Assembly: GCF_047948215.1 (NCBI RefSeq)
Contig: NC_134465.1
Location: 20,480,022-20,544,021 of the forward strand
Source of the DNA: Lycorma delicatula
Taxonomy: Eukaryota; Arthropoda; Insecta; Hemiptera; Fulgoridae
Direction of reading: 5' to 3'
DNA: 64,000 bases
Position 1 is the first letter of the stretch. Each line of letters starts with the position of its first letter. A program made the translations under genes and the position numbers. A model generated the notes under the pieces. It saw only the letters and a list, made by a program, of their open reading frames with translations. It was not told the origin of the DNA and did not search any database. Shown one piece after another: positions 32,175-44,044 of this stretch.

Positions 32175-32955
32175 CTTAATTTATATATTTATCATTTTAT
32201 TTAAGCATAATATTTTTTCGTTTATTTAATTCAATGATTCTAACTAAAGCGCGCACGTATACCGTATTTAATTCCCGCGGGGCTGGCGGTACAACCGGCG
32301 ACGGTTGGAAATAATTAAACTAATGTAATTTCACAACTTGCATAGAACAAATTTCGCTTATACGGTCGGCAGATCGCGTAGCCACGAGGCTTAGCGCACT
32401 AGATACCGAGTCAACCGGGCGATCGAGTTCGAGACCCGCTCAGACCGAGTTACTTTTCTACACTTTAAATATTATTAATTTATTTTTTTCTACACCTCGC
32501 TTGTAAAATCGCAACATAGCAGTTGTTTAGAATATTTTTTAATGTGGAGATGCAAACATTTTTATTTCTGAATCGTTTACAAATGTGCCTAAGATAAATA
32601 TGACCTTAATTAGGCGAAATCTTGAGATACTGAGGGTGAACTTGCTATAGAGCCTTGACCTTTTAAGTTGAAAATTTTAACGGCACCAATGCTCCATATA
32701 TATATATATAAAAGTAATCTGAACGAGTTTAGTCAAAATCGGCTCAGTAGTTCTGGAGATATAAGGTTAATTAAGAGCCCATCACCGAACACAGACTACA
32801 TACGAACATTAACATCCGGAAACTGGTTTATTGGGTTCCTTAGATGTTAAAACGTCAAGATCCGCTGAAAACCCCCTATGCCCACATTGGACCGATTACA
32901 AAACTTTCCCTTCTAGATTTATAGCTTTGCAATAGCGTAATCTAGACGAGAAAGT
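32175..32955 (+). repeat. SINE-headed repeat, third family, copy 1
   Basis: It aligns with 61800-62560 and, in its second half, with 62600-63310. A tRNA-like head at about 32360-32450 contains cgtagccacgaggcttagcg (A-box region) and gatcgagttcgagaccc (B box). The following body runs through gaccttttaagttgaaaatt and tgggttccttagatg to ctttcccttctaga. It is long for a SINE, so it may be a SINE fused with another non-autonomous unit. No ORF was found. Confidence 0.7.
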
Positions 32956-33119
32956 ATTATTACCTATATTTGTGTGCTTTATTTTTGTAATAAATGTTTT
33001 ATTTTTGATCTTAAATTTAAAATTATAATTTCTGATTAAGAACATTAAAATATTTGAAATTTCGAATTTATAAACATTTACATCATTCCATCTTCACCGG
33101 AAAGATTTACTAATGAAAA

Positions 33120-34251
33120 AATCTGATATGGGCGTCACATGTCTTCCTTGTACCCCTAATAAATAACTATACACCATACATTTTTTTAATGAAAAGTACA
33201 TAACATTTTATTTCATTAATAACTTCTGATATTTTTTTTTTGTTTTATTATTATTGAATTATTATTTATCGTGCTTTTTTTTACTTGTACATTTTTTTAC
33301 AGTCAGCGGTTAATAAATCAATATATTTAAATTAAAAAAAAATTAAAAAAGAACAAGGTAATGAAGTCTTTTTCGAACCGATTTGCCTTCTCCTTCTAAG
33401 ATCCAGATATTTAATTAATTAAAATTTCATTTGGTTATAACTGTGGAACCGATGAAAATAAGTACCATTTATGATATATCGTTGAAAAGCTCTCAATGAG
33501 TGCTTACTACTGTAGTTAAGAAAAAATCCAGTATCCAAAACTATTGGGATTTTGTGTGTTCCGTTCTACGTCGAGCCGTCAGGTGCTGCGATCTAGTGGG
33601 TGCTGGCGCTAACCAGAAGGTGAGGCTCGTACTAGTATTCTACGTTAGATTCCGCCCGGTGCGGTCGTATTTTTCATTTCGCCCGGAAGGACAATTAGTG
33701 TTAGTTATATTCTACGTAAGAATCCCCACAGTGCGGTCGTGTTTTCATCTCAGTCCAAGGGGATTCAAAGTTTCTTGATAATTTGCAAGTTCAATTATGA
33801 CTAAACGGTCATACATCCTTAAGTTGGTCTGTAACTAGTGTAATTTAATCAAAATGTTAAGGGTGACAAGAAATTAAATATAACGATTCAAGAAGAATCG
33901 TTACTTAATTTCATCATCTACCATCTCATCAAAAAAATACAGTCCAAACTAGCTCTAAATTCTACCATCGGACACTTTTGGTTCAGTCGATTGCAATCAA
34001 AAAGGGAGGTGCACAACTAGATGTTACAACAGTCCTAAATCCAAAATATCAACATCTTACGGCTCGTTGTTGAGTTATGCGGGATACATACGTACACACA
34101 TACATATATACATACGTACCTACGTACAAACGTCACGCCGAAACTAGTCAAAATGGATTCATGGATGATCAAAATAGATATTTCCATTGAAATCTGAAAA
34201 CCGAAATTTTTCGCGACCACAATACTTCCTTTACTTCATACAAGGAAGTAA
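33120..34251 (-). repeat. Family C element with a 0.4-kb insertion
   Basis: On the minus strand, C starts at 34251 (tacttccttgtatgaagtaa) and ends at 33120 (gcccatatcagat). The body is interrupted between about 33550 and 33965 by unrelated sequence. That insert contains a tandem imperfect duplication around attctacgttagattccgcc and attctacgtaagaatcccca, with tgcggtcgt in both. Confidence 0.75.
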
Positions 34252-34254
34252 AAA

Positions 34255-35395
34255 CTGTGCAAGGTATTTTATGACTTTGCCACTTTTCGTATTAGCTTTA
34301 ATCAAAATAGATCTCAAGTATTTTTTTTATTATTTTTACAATTAACCAGAAAAAATGGACGCTTAGTAAAATCCTTTTAAATAATATTTATCTTAAATTA
34401 AAACATTGAAAATACTGAGGTAGTTCAAGTTTATAAATTTCAATAAAGTTATTCGTATTTAGAAATTATTTATTAATTACATTTACATAAAATTATTTAT
34501 TTTATAAAAAATTGAAAACACCCTTATTTTCATTTTGTTGTATGAAATTCTAAAATATAAAAAAAGTAACTCATATATATGGATATTTATTCGTAAATGT
34601 TAAGCTCAAATACTTTGACAGTATGCTTTAAAATAGTCCTACTTTAGAAATGTAATAATACTTAAAGTAAAATTTTAATCCGAATAACTTAGGACTATAT
34701 ATGCGTAAATTTATAATGTAATTTTAAGTGTATTGTGTATTTACGTATGCGTATATTTTGTGTGTAAATGTAAGTTGTAACTTGTACGTTCGTGTATTTG
34801 TGTCAACGAAACGAGAAATTTGATGAATGTAACAAGTTTTGTTCCTTAGCAAAACAAAACAGAAGTTTAGACTTAAAACTTACATAGACTAAGTAATTCT
34901 GTTTTCAATGAAACTTTAATTAAAGTTCGAAAGCCCTCTCGTGTATATATAACCAAGAATAAAAGCCTAACTGTTTGCTAAATTACGCAAGGATTCTTAC
35001 ATTATTTATAATTACAAATATAGAAAAATTAATTCACAGTCTGTGTAAAATAATATTATTGCGAAAGTACTCTATATATTTAATAATGTTATATTGTACC
35101 GGAAAATTAAATCGGTTTTAAGTAGTTTATTGTTCCATAGTAAATTTTATTTACAGACAATATTTCATTTTTATAAAATACTGGTCACCAGGAGACTACG
35201 TAATTCGTGTAATCAATATCTTATTCTTCACTGACAAACATTTAAGATTCGATCTATTCTAGAAAATTCTGTATTAAAAAATCCATTTAATTATCATTAT
35301 TTTTTATTACAAATATAAAATCGTAATATAGGATAATAAATTAAAGAGTTACAATATGGAATATACAAAATAATAATAATATACAAAATTGTCAC
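34255..35395. other. AT-rich non-coding DNA, nothing recognised
   Basis: No gene or shared repeat was recognised. The many short ORFs are composition-driven. Confidence 0.45.
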
Positions 35396-35403
35396 CCGTT
35401 CTC

Positions 35404-35975
35404 CAGTGGCGGCTCGTTCCAGTGGGGGCGCTGTTCCAGAAATTTTTTTCTGAGCCCTTTCAAGGCCACGGTTAAAGTTTTCTGTAAAATAAAAGAATAG
35501 AAAAAAAATTAATCGAATAGAATAGCCGGAAGCAGGATAATAATCCAATTCTACACTTTATCACGTTCAAGAATATGGTACACGGTTCTTAAGTACAACA
35601 CACGCAGAGTAAAAAAAAACTACCTTCCACCAGCACGCCAGGATTGCTACTGCGGGAGCGACAGTGTTTTTTCTCCCTCGCAGCTCGCGTGGAGCTTCCT
35701 ATGTGCGCATGCGCGCTAATTGCCAAACACCACACCGCTGGAACTGTAAAGCGCACAGTTCCATACAAAGATTTTTGTATCTTTTTCATAAACTGGTGGA
35801 TGGCTACTGATATTAAGCTTAAGGATTATATATTGTACAAGTATAAAGAAAGAATTAAAGATATTAAAGAAAAAAGAACTCATATTACATGGTACCGATT
35901 ATATCAAGTGGAAATACGGTGCTGCAGTTCCACAGTGCCTATACGCTAGCCACCAGCGCCGCTCGCTCTTTAATT
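35404..35975. repeat. hAT-like terminus and body, copy 2
   Basis: It begins cagtggcggctcgttccagt. The first 190 bases match 2695-2900 in reverse. The far side near 35950-35975 has agccaccagcgccgctcg, a weak inverted match to the start. A 101-codon ORF at 35644-35949 has no recognised domain. The sequence tgtcaccc precedes both the left side (35390) and 36056, so the true right boundary is unsure. Confidence 0.4.
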
Positions 35976-36165
35976 AATTAAAGAGCTACTAATATAAGAT
36001 AATTTTTTTTATTAGTAAAAAAATTAAACTATATACAAATATTAAAAAAAAAAATTGTCACCCTTTCGCTCTTTATTAGTATTCCTATATTAGTAATTAT
36101 CGTCATACCTTACTAAAGTGTATTTTTATCTGTGTATGTGTATGTGTGTCCCTTAGCTCACCACC
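35976..36165. other. Non-coding spacer
   Basis: AT-rich, containing a small inverted repeat around ctaataaaaaaaattatc-like text. No gene was recognised. Confidence 0.35.
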
Positions 36166-36261
36166 GCAATGTACCGATCACTAGCAGAAAATCCCGAATC
36201 GTTAGTACATGTCTCGTGATGGTCAGGTATATACTTGTTATATTATTATATATCGATGTAT

Positions 36262-36301
<40 letters not shown>

Positions 36302-36625
36302 AAATATATATTAAAAGAACATATTATTTATTTATGCGATTGTTTTTTTTTTCATAAAATAATAAACTATAACCAAAATCCCGATTTTAAGCGGAAAATC
36401 CCGATTCGTTAGTACATGTCTCGTGGTGCTCAGCTGTAAGTATACTTTTTATATTATTATATATCGATAAATCGCATATATATCGATATATATGCGAAAT
36501 ATATATTAAAAATATATTTTTTTATGCGACTGTTTTTCTTCGTAAAATAATGAACTATAACCAAAACGTAGGTACCGGAATGTACCGATCACCAGCGGAA
36601 AATCCTGATTCGTTACTATCAATTT
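36166..36625 (+). repeat. Tandem repeat of about 206 bp (family G)
   Basis: The phrase gcggaaaatcccgattcgtt (or a close variant) occurs at 36184, 36391 and 36595, giving periods of 207 and 204 bases. The units include agtacatgtctcgtg, an AT-rich palindromic part with tcgcatatat and atatatgcga, and aataatgaactataaccaaa. There are two full units and a partial third. A fragment also exists at 19085-19185, so the unit is dispersed as well as tandem. Confidence 0.85.
36266..36299. repeat. (TA)n microsatellite within tandem unit
   Basis: The first unit carries an expanded TA run where the second has atatatatcgatatatat. Confidence 0.9.
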
Positions 36626-37735
36626 CTAGAGTTAAATTTCGAATTTAACATTCGTTATATCAATTTTCATCATTCAAAAAAAAATATTTTTACGCAAAAG
36701 GTAATAAATTTTGGACACCTAATAGTCCCATTCCGAGACACCACCCGTCAGGGCCTTGCTGCGGAGGGCGTGTCGTAGGCACGCTTCTGAAGCTAGTCCT
36801 ATATTAAAGAGCAATGATTTTTTATTTGGCAGTCGTGTTTTATAATTTTTAATATTTATCTCTTGTAAAGGGTTCTTTCTAAATAAATCTTACTACGATT
36901 CTTACTTTTATTTATAAATTTTTTTTGACAAAAAAGTTTAGAAAATTTATGCTGCGGCTTATTAATCAGGGGTGGCTTAAATTGGAATAAATACGGTAAT
37001 AATAAAAATATAAATTATCGAATTCTGTTTTTCATCCACTCTTATTTAAAATATCTATTAATATTTATACAAAAAAAAAAAAAAAAACAACTAGAAATAA
37101 AAATAAAATGATTTTATATTTCTAATAAGAAATAATAATTAAATGAATTTTTTAATTCAAAATTTTCTAGGATAGATCGAATTTTTAAAGTTTGCCGGTG
37201 AAGAATAAGAGTTATTGATTAAATGAATTGCATTGTCTCCTGGTGTCCAGTATTTTATATAAATGAAATATTTTCTATAAATAAATTTTTCTATGGAAGA
37301 ATACGCTACTTAAATTTTTTTTATAAAACAACGCTCTCCAGACGCAGTCAGATTGTTACCAGTTGGTGATGGTCTAGCTTGGCACGAGGCGCTCGCATCA
37401 TCTCACGACAAGCCTCACGCGCAGTCCCTACGGGAAGCCCATTATTATTAAACAGAAATTTTTTAAGTTTATTTTATTTAATGTAAATTTAGTAATGTTT
37501 TTTTTTTAATAATATTCATTCGATTGATTCGAATCGTTCAGTTCAAACTCAGCTCACACAGTGATAGAGGCTTACAATTCACAGTTCATCGATTCAATTT
37601 ATTAAAGTTTGCGCTTCAACTGGAAAATTTCCACTACTTCACATATATATAAGGATTCCAACACGGGGTCATACATATTAATCGGTTCAGCCGTTGAGCT
37701 GCTACGGTGAAACATACAAACTTACATAAGTCCTA
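36626..37735. other. Non-coding DNA, nothing recognised
   Basis: Two small GC-richer islands at about 36725-36810 and 37325-37435 are unassigned. The remainder is AT-rich. Confidence 0.4.
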
Positions 37736-37739
37736 AATA

Positions 37740-39368
37740 CATTGCATTCTTTTTTGGGCAGTCGTTAGATCAAGTCCTGTCGCACGCTTACTTGTAGACT
37801 GTGGTGAACCATCACTTTGGGATAGACGAGACCAGCTTTTTTGGGATTTTTTTTGGGATAGACGAAATCCTAATCTGGGAAAGTATGAGGACCATCCACG
37901 TCGTACTGCGCCTGTAGGTGTCCGTACCCGGCGTCTGCTGCAGCATATAAATGTTGACACACCGTCATTCTTTCCTACATATCCTTGCTCATATCCTCCA
38001 TGGAGAATAAACCTTATAAATTTTACTTTTGACCTTACGACATACAATAAATAATCAACACTACCTATTGACTTCCAGCAAATGTTTAAGTGTGTTCTCT
38101 CCAATATGAAACCAGACGCGGATGTATACACTGATGGATCGAAACAAAACGATACCGTTGGTTGTGCATTTATTGTCAATGAAAGAACTTATAAGTTTGG
38201 TCTACCCGGTATTACGAGTGTGTTTACCGCTGAACTATACGCTATAAATAAGGCTCTAAACATCATTAACCCTAAATATAGAAACATTCTTATTTGCAGT
38301 GACTTGTGTAGTGCTCCCCAAGCCTTAAAAAACTTTTATTCCACACATCCTATCGTCATTGAAATTTACAACGCAATCGCTGAGTTGAATAATCGCAACA
38401 CAGAATTAAGTTTTTGCCGGGTCCCTAGCCACGTAGGGATTCCAGGTAATGAACATGCAGATTCCGCTGCCAAAGAAGCATGTAACCAGCCTCCTTTCAC
38501 CACCCGAGTTTCTTCTTCTGATTTCATTAACTATTTAAAACAATTATTAAGAGCAAGGTTGCAAGGTGATTGGACGGGCTACCATTGATAATAAACTCCG
38601 TCAGATTAAAGATTCTGTGTTACCATGGAACTCCTCATACAGAAAACCCGGGCATGAGGAAGTTGTTCTCTGTCGATTGCGGATAGGACACACGAGTACC
38701 TGTTTACAAGAGGACAACCACCTCTATGCGTAAGATGCAACTGCCGCGTGACTGTGCGCCACATACTCGTGGACTGCATATGTTATGCGGCATTGCGTTG
38801 TAAATTTAAACTACCCAGAAACATCCGTGGTATCTTGTGTAATGATAAAGAGGTTTTAAACCGGATGTTTCTGTTTTTGCGTAGTATAGGATTAATACAA
38901 AAAATTTAATATTGTTGCTTGTATTTTTTAATACTTTTAGTTTTTGAATAAGTTTATTTTTTTTATTTATTTATTTTTTTTATTTTATTTTTTTTTCTCT
39001 GAATGTTTGATTTTTTTATCCGATTAGGAGCCTTTTACACTCCTTATCGCAATTTGTTAAATTTTATAAGTTATTTTTTTTAATATTTTAAAGACTGACT
39101 GTGATATTAGTTGTAAGATTTTTGTGATATTAGTTGTAAGTTTTATCTCCTTTTTTAGTTTTAAGTTTTATTTAGTTTTAATATGATAGTTTTTAACATA
39201 GTTTTAAGTTACATGTTAGTGTTTTTGTTATCCGAGAATGGGCCTTTTACACCCATTCCGGATTTGGTTTCCTGTGATAGTAGTTTTAAGTTTTAATTAC
39301 TTTTATTTATTTATCTATTTTCCGGGCGATGTTAACGACCAATCGTTTTTCGCCCTAAAAAAAAAAAT
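37740..39368 (+). mobile_element. 3' part of an I/Jockey-like LINE with RNase H
   Basis: A polyprotein C-terminus with RNase H and a zinc-knuckle-like tail is followed by a 3' untranslated region of about 450 bases. It closes with tttccgggcgatgttaacga and an A-run at 39358-39368. The closing stem-like gggcgatgttaacgacc...cgccct is typical of insect I/Jockey-group LINEs. The 3' untranslated region contains a partly repeated motif, gccttttacactcc at about 39031 and gccttttacacccattcc at about 39242. The endonuclease and RT parts are absent. Confidence 0.85.
37744..38906 (+). pseudogene. LINE polyprotein C-terminal remnant with RNase H domain
   Basis: RNase H in these elements removes the RNA strand after first-strand synthesis. 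Upstream pieces include RSSPVARLLVDCGEPSLWDR. The longest intact frame (38082-38588) contains YTDGSK (first Asp), AELYAINKAL (Glu), SDLCSAPQAL (second Asp) and VPSHVGIPGNEHADSAAKEA (His and last Asp). All four catalytic acidic residues and the His are thus present. After a frameshift near 38590 the protein continues with KLRQIKDSVLPWN, and later CVRCNCRVTVRHILVDC, a CCHC-type knuckle, ending FLRSIGLIQKI. Frame breaks before 38082 and after 38588 make it a pseudogene. Confidence 0.9.
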
Positions 39369-39374
39369 CATCAC

Positions 39375-39880
39375 ACTGTCAGAGCTCACGCACGAATGAT
39401 CGACAGCAGTGTAGATACTTGTGTCATATACCTTTCCCCCACAATCACCACCACTCCTTTGGATAAATGTTTTAGAAAATAACCGGTAGAGTTCGTCAAC
39501 TGGTTGACGAATCACGATTATTGATGAATGATAGAAAACTGGAAAAATAGCAAAAACATATTTTGAAGTACTGTTTTTATAATTATAATTGGCGTAACTA
39601 ATATATAACTTCTACAGATTTTTTTAAAGAAATTTAACAGCAATGTTTAAAAAAAACTACAAAACCGTAATACTGTTGTACATATAAAACTTGTGGAAGA
39701 CAGTAATTTTTACATATCTATTTAAAAGATGTTCGTATACTGTAACTTTACATATCATACAAACTTATATGTATTACTGTACGTTATATTAAATCTTGAA
39801 ATAAAATTTTTTAAAATAGTGTTCTTTTAGTGTTTGTGTTAATTTTTAAAAACTGCCTCTATTTTTGTTTTGAACTATTT
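39375..39880. other. Non-coding DNA, nothing recognised
   Basis: No gene was recognised between the LINE end and the Jerky-like relic. Confidence 0.4.
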
Positions 39881-39881
39881 T

Positions 39882-41250
39882 TCACGTCCCTTCGTGATTG
39901 CTAAGTTGCGCACTTGCCGCAGTGCGATTAATTTCGAAATTTCTGCCTCCATTTGCTGCTTGTACGGTTCAATGCGCTTTGGTAACATTTCCTCTTCTTC
40001 TTTGCAACAAATTGTTTGAGAATTCAATATCTGTAGGCGTCATCATCAGCTTTTTGATTGTTTACACGTCCTCTTTCATTATTCGTTTTCTTACCTCACT
40101 GTCAAGCAAAATTTCGTGTCCTAAATTCGAGCTATCCGCTTTAACCGGTCATTTACATCAAGTTTTGTTTGAAAAATGTTTGCGCATTTTCGAGAAATTT
40201 CTTCCGGAGATTTTTTTTCATCGCTCTTACTTTACCTGAACGCCAAATCTTTCGTTAAAAGTTTGAGACGATTTTTGATTTGAAGTATTCCACGCGTCGA
40301 CGGCGTTGAAAATTTGCCTGTTTGATTGTGTATTCCAAAATTGTTCTAAATTCGAATTCGTATCGCGAGAAATAAAATTTTGAAGAAATATTTTCCGGTA
40401 ATTACGCTACAAATGTTTGATCACTCCCTGATCCGCTGGCGGAATCAGATTGCGGTCGTAATTGCAGGATGGAAGACTCATTTTATACTTGCATCTGTTA
40501 ATTCATTCGATGGATGTATTTGGGATATTTTCGATAATTAAAACTGCTTATTCTGTGTATTTTTAGATTTAAGGTATGATTTCACCTAAACGACAAACGC
40601 ATTACGGGATCGGGTATTGAAAATTTATTAATCCATTCATTTACTTTTTTGGGCGTAATACTTAACCGGAAGTAAATGTCGATCAAAGTTTTTCATATCT
40701 TTTCGACGTCTGTGATTTCCGCTTGCATTTGCGCAAACCGAAATTTTCAGTCTTTCTTTCCGCATTTTGTATCTTGGCGCTGAAGTTTCTGAGCCGGACG
40801 CTAAAGTCTTCGTCGGTAGAGCCCCAGTTCAGATCTCCCTCGTCGTAGTTATGCATTTGTTTTCTACTTAGTCGTAAAGTTGAAATCTGAGAGAGCAACG
40901 CCGACCTTAGAATATTCGGAGAGTTCCCTTAATTTTTCATTCCTTTTTTTTTGGAATTAAATTTGGCCGCTGAGTGAAATGCCTAAAATACGTTGTTGTA
41001 AGAACCATAAATGCATAGCTTCATCTAAGTCTTTGTTTACCGCTGGTGTAAGTCTACAACGTTTAGTTACGTCACAGTCTATAAATTCTGTTCTTGGTAT
41101 GAAATCTTTGATTTTGTCTCCATTCTCCTTTATGTTATTTGTTGATGTTTTAGGATTTTGTAAATTTCAGCGAGTTTGCTAGCGCTTTCTCCTTTCTAAT
41201 ACCCTGTAAAATTTAGAATTTCAGCGATAGATCTATCGGTTTGTGATTAG
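39882..41250 (-). pseudogene. Jerky/Tigger-type transposase pseudogene
   Basis: This is a second pogo-superfamily relic, unlike the one at 25.4 kb. On the minus strand an N-terminal phrase GESASKLAEIYKI is followed by DLDEAMHLWFLQQRILGISL, which matches the CENP-B-type DNA-binding domain. Then comes MHNYDEGDLNWGS (first catalytic Asp region, like YNADETGLNW). A decayed middle leads to AVLIIENIPNTS (where relatives have LLLDNAPSHP) and LIPPADQGVIKHL (third Asp region, like PMDQGVI). The C-terminal helices are FWNTQSNRQIFNAVDAWNTS. The second Asp reads Glu. Stops and frameshifts are frequent. No terminal repeats were found by eye. Confidence 0.82.
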
Positions 41251-41254
41251 ACGG

Positions 41255-43050
41255 TCTTTTGGAAACCAACACGAATTCAGTTGAGCCAAATAAAATAGAA
41301 AAATTATTACAGAATTAAAAACGAGAATCTGAACAAAGAAATCTGCCAATAAACAGAACGGTATACACACTGAAGGCACAGCAACTGGGTTAATTTTCTG
41401 TGTTACACATACAGTACAAAATAATGAAACAAATTTTATTTATGTGTAATTATTTTGCGTGAAAAAAAAAACATAAAATATATTATATCCAAAAAAAATT
41501 ACAATGAAATTGTAAACCGTACGGTAAGAATCTCGCAGATATCATTTCTTCCGCTCAAAAAACAGAAATTCCTGTAATATAAATGAAACCTTTTTTAATA
41601 AAACGACACTTATATCAAAAAAGGTAAGTCAGTACATTTCTATTATCAAAATCTGTTATTAATTTAGAATTTTATAAAAAAATACATGTTAAATATATGT
41701 AATAGACAATAGATGATAAACAATATTTAAGCATTCCAAAAATAAAAAATAAAAATTTGTTACAAAACAGTTACCGATTTCATTTATTAAATAACGAATA
41801 ATCATAAGAATTTTATTATTTCTGTAAATGCATTACATATGAATGAAATCGGGCCGATAAGAGTTTTGTAACAAATTTTTATTTCTTTTACGAATCAAAA
41901 TTCGTGATGTAATATTGCACTTATTACTTTGTAAGTGTAACTCTCGATTTTTATCGTTATTTCTGTTTTATTTATTCATATTTTAATAAAACTAGTATAA
42001 TCACTTTTAAACTACTACTTTTATTTTCTTTAAAGAAGTGATGGGAATTATAAAAATTAAAACATAAAAACATTTACTATTAAATCAAGCTGTAGTATAT
42101 TTTCTTTTAAATTTTATTATTTCAAGTGCATTATCAAGTTTTTATACGGTACCTTGTACTATCAAGTACTGCTATCTAGCGGCGCGATTCGTAAAGTCAC
42201 CGTAAAAATATGAATACGATTACATATTCCGAGTCCTGCGGTTCATAAATTGGAAAAAAACGTTGTGTATGAAATTAGAGTTATTTTTTGAAAGTATTCT
42301 TTATTACTAATCTAATTGAACTGAAATATAATGTTTTCACAGTTATTTATTTTTCCCCATTTTCATTTCACCGTTAGGTTAGGTCAAGTTTAGAATTGTA
42401 AACGTAGTTCGTTAACTTCGTCGTCTCTTAGCGACGCAGTTCTAACGAACTCCGTGAAAAGATACTCGGCTCTTTTAAAGTTTGTTTTCAAGAGAGTGTG
42501 GAAATAAGGAAAGGCGTATTTTTGAATAAGGGAGATTGATTGATTTATAACCAGTAAAGTTTAAAACATACAAGCGGCTTACTGTACCATAAACCTCGTT
42601 TACAAACAACTTTACAAGTTTTATATTAAAGTCATTTACTTTTCTAGCAACTTTTCAAATTTCATAACGGATCTTTAAAAAATATTTTCCTAACAGAAGT
42701 TTATTTACTAAAATCATTAATAAGTAGTTTTCTAAAGCAAACAATTAATCACTCGATTATACAATAAGAGAAATTTTTTAATTTTCTTAAATTTTTTTTT
42801 TTAATTTTTTCTATTAAAAATCATTTCCTCGAGTTAAAATAGGCGACTATCTCTTCCGTGTTTAACATCTCAGAATTAAACACTTTCAAATTAAACTACA
42901 TTTCAAACCATGTACTTTACATCGAACAACAAACGATGTAAAATTATTTAACCCGCACACTAGACTGTACGAAATGTTATTTTTTTCAATTAGTAATTTT
43001 CGTTAATTTGACTGTGTTCAAAGGTACAAGACTAGTAGTACTTTGTAGAA
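41255..43050. other. AT-rich non-coding DNA, nothing recognised
   Basis: The 1.8 kb holds no recognised gene or repeat shared with the window. A (TA)n run at about 43055-43074 borders the LINE copy that follows. Confidence 0.45.
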
Positions 43051-43077
43051 TATATACATATATATATATATATATTA

Positions 43078-44020
43078 CAGGAACCAAATAGTAACAGTAA
43101 TAATTGAAGAACATAAGAAAGAAGCCGTAATAAAAAAGGGAATGCTACAAGGATGTTCCCTATCCCCGTTACTTTTTTATCTTTACAGTTCTTTAGCAGT
43201 TAATGAAATTAAAGAACAATTTAGATCCGGAGTAACAGTGTAAGGTGAATAGATAAAGATGCTACGATTTGCTGGTGATATAGTAATTCTAGCCGAGAGT
43301 AAAGACTATTTAGAAGAAACAATGAACGGCTCGGATGAAGTCCTACGCAAGAACTACCGCGTGAAAATAAACAAGAAAAAAACGAAAGTAATGAACTGTA
43401 ATATAAATAACAAAGATGGACCGCTGAATGTAAAAATAGCAAGAGAAAAGATTATGGAGGTAGGAAGAATTTTGTTATTTGTGAAGTAGAATTACTAAAG
43501 ATGGACGAAGCAGGAGCGATATGAAATGCCAAATAGCACAGGCGAAACGAGCCTTCAGTCAGTCAATATAATTTGTTTACATCAAAAATTAATTTAAACG
43601 TCAGGAAAAGATTTGTGAAAGTATATGTTTGGAGCGTAGCTTTATATAGAAGTAAAACTTGGACGATCTGAGTATCTGAGAAGAAAAGATTAGAAGGTTT
43701 TAAAATGCGATGCTACAGGAGAATCTTAAAAATCAAGATGGGTGAATAATGTTGAAAATGAAGAGGTGCTGCGGCAAATTGATGAAGAAAGAAACATTTG
43801 GAAAAATATAGTTAAAATAAGAGACAGACTTTTAGGCCACATATTAAGGCATCCTGGAATAGTCGTCAGGTAGAAGGAAAAAATTGTGCAGGCAGGCAAC
43901 GTTTGAAATATGTAAAACAAATTTCCACGGATGTACGATGTAGGGGGTATACTAAAATGAAACGACTGGGACTAGATAGGAAATCTTGGAACGCTGCATC
44001 AAACCAGTCAAATGACTGAA
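43078..44020 (+). pseudogene. LINE reverse transcriptase pseudogene with altered FADD box
   Basis: The first block reads KKGMLQGCSLSPLLFYLY, the RT motif around QGxxLSPxLF. After stops near 43243 the palm motif reads LRFAGDIVILAES, so the catalytic FADD has become FAGD: the first Asp is replaced by Gly. Then TMNGSDEVLRKNYRVKINKK matches the start of the open frame at 7.8 kb, and later fragments match the ALYGSETW, EAFEMRCYRRML, GHILRHPG and SWRAASNQSND regions. Both loss of a catalytic acid and frame damage inactivate it. Confidence 0.88.
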
Positions 44021-44035
44021 AACAAAAAAAAATAA
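43078..44035 (+). mobile_element. Decayed LINE, second copy of the 7.8-kb family
   Basis: It is co-linear with the copy at 7801-8564 but extends further 5', into the reverse transcriptase palm. The 3' end is tcaaatgactgaaaac followed by an A-rich run at 44021-44039. There are many frameshifts and stops, so it is older than the first copy. Confidence 0.88.
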
Positions 44036-44044
44036 AATAAAAGA

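Noticed and set aside
35297..35548. Host exon suggested by the acceptor-like tttattttacag and an open frame
   Set aside because: The same text occurs at 2.8 kb as part of a repeat, so the pattern is better explained by a mobile element.
36166..36625. CRISPR-like array
   Set aside because: The units are 204-207 bp and contiguous, without unique spacers; it is a satellite-type tandem repeat.
38082..38588. Cellular RNase H gene
   Set aside because: The domain is embedded between LINE-specific sequence upstream and a LINE-type zinc knuckle, 3' UTR and A-tail downstream.
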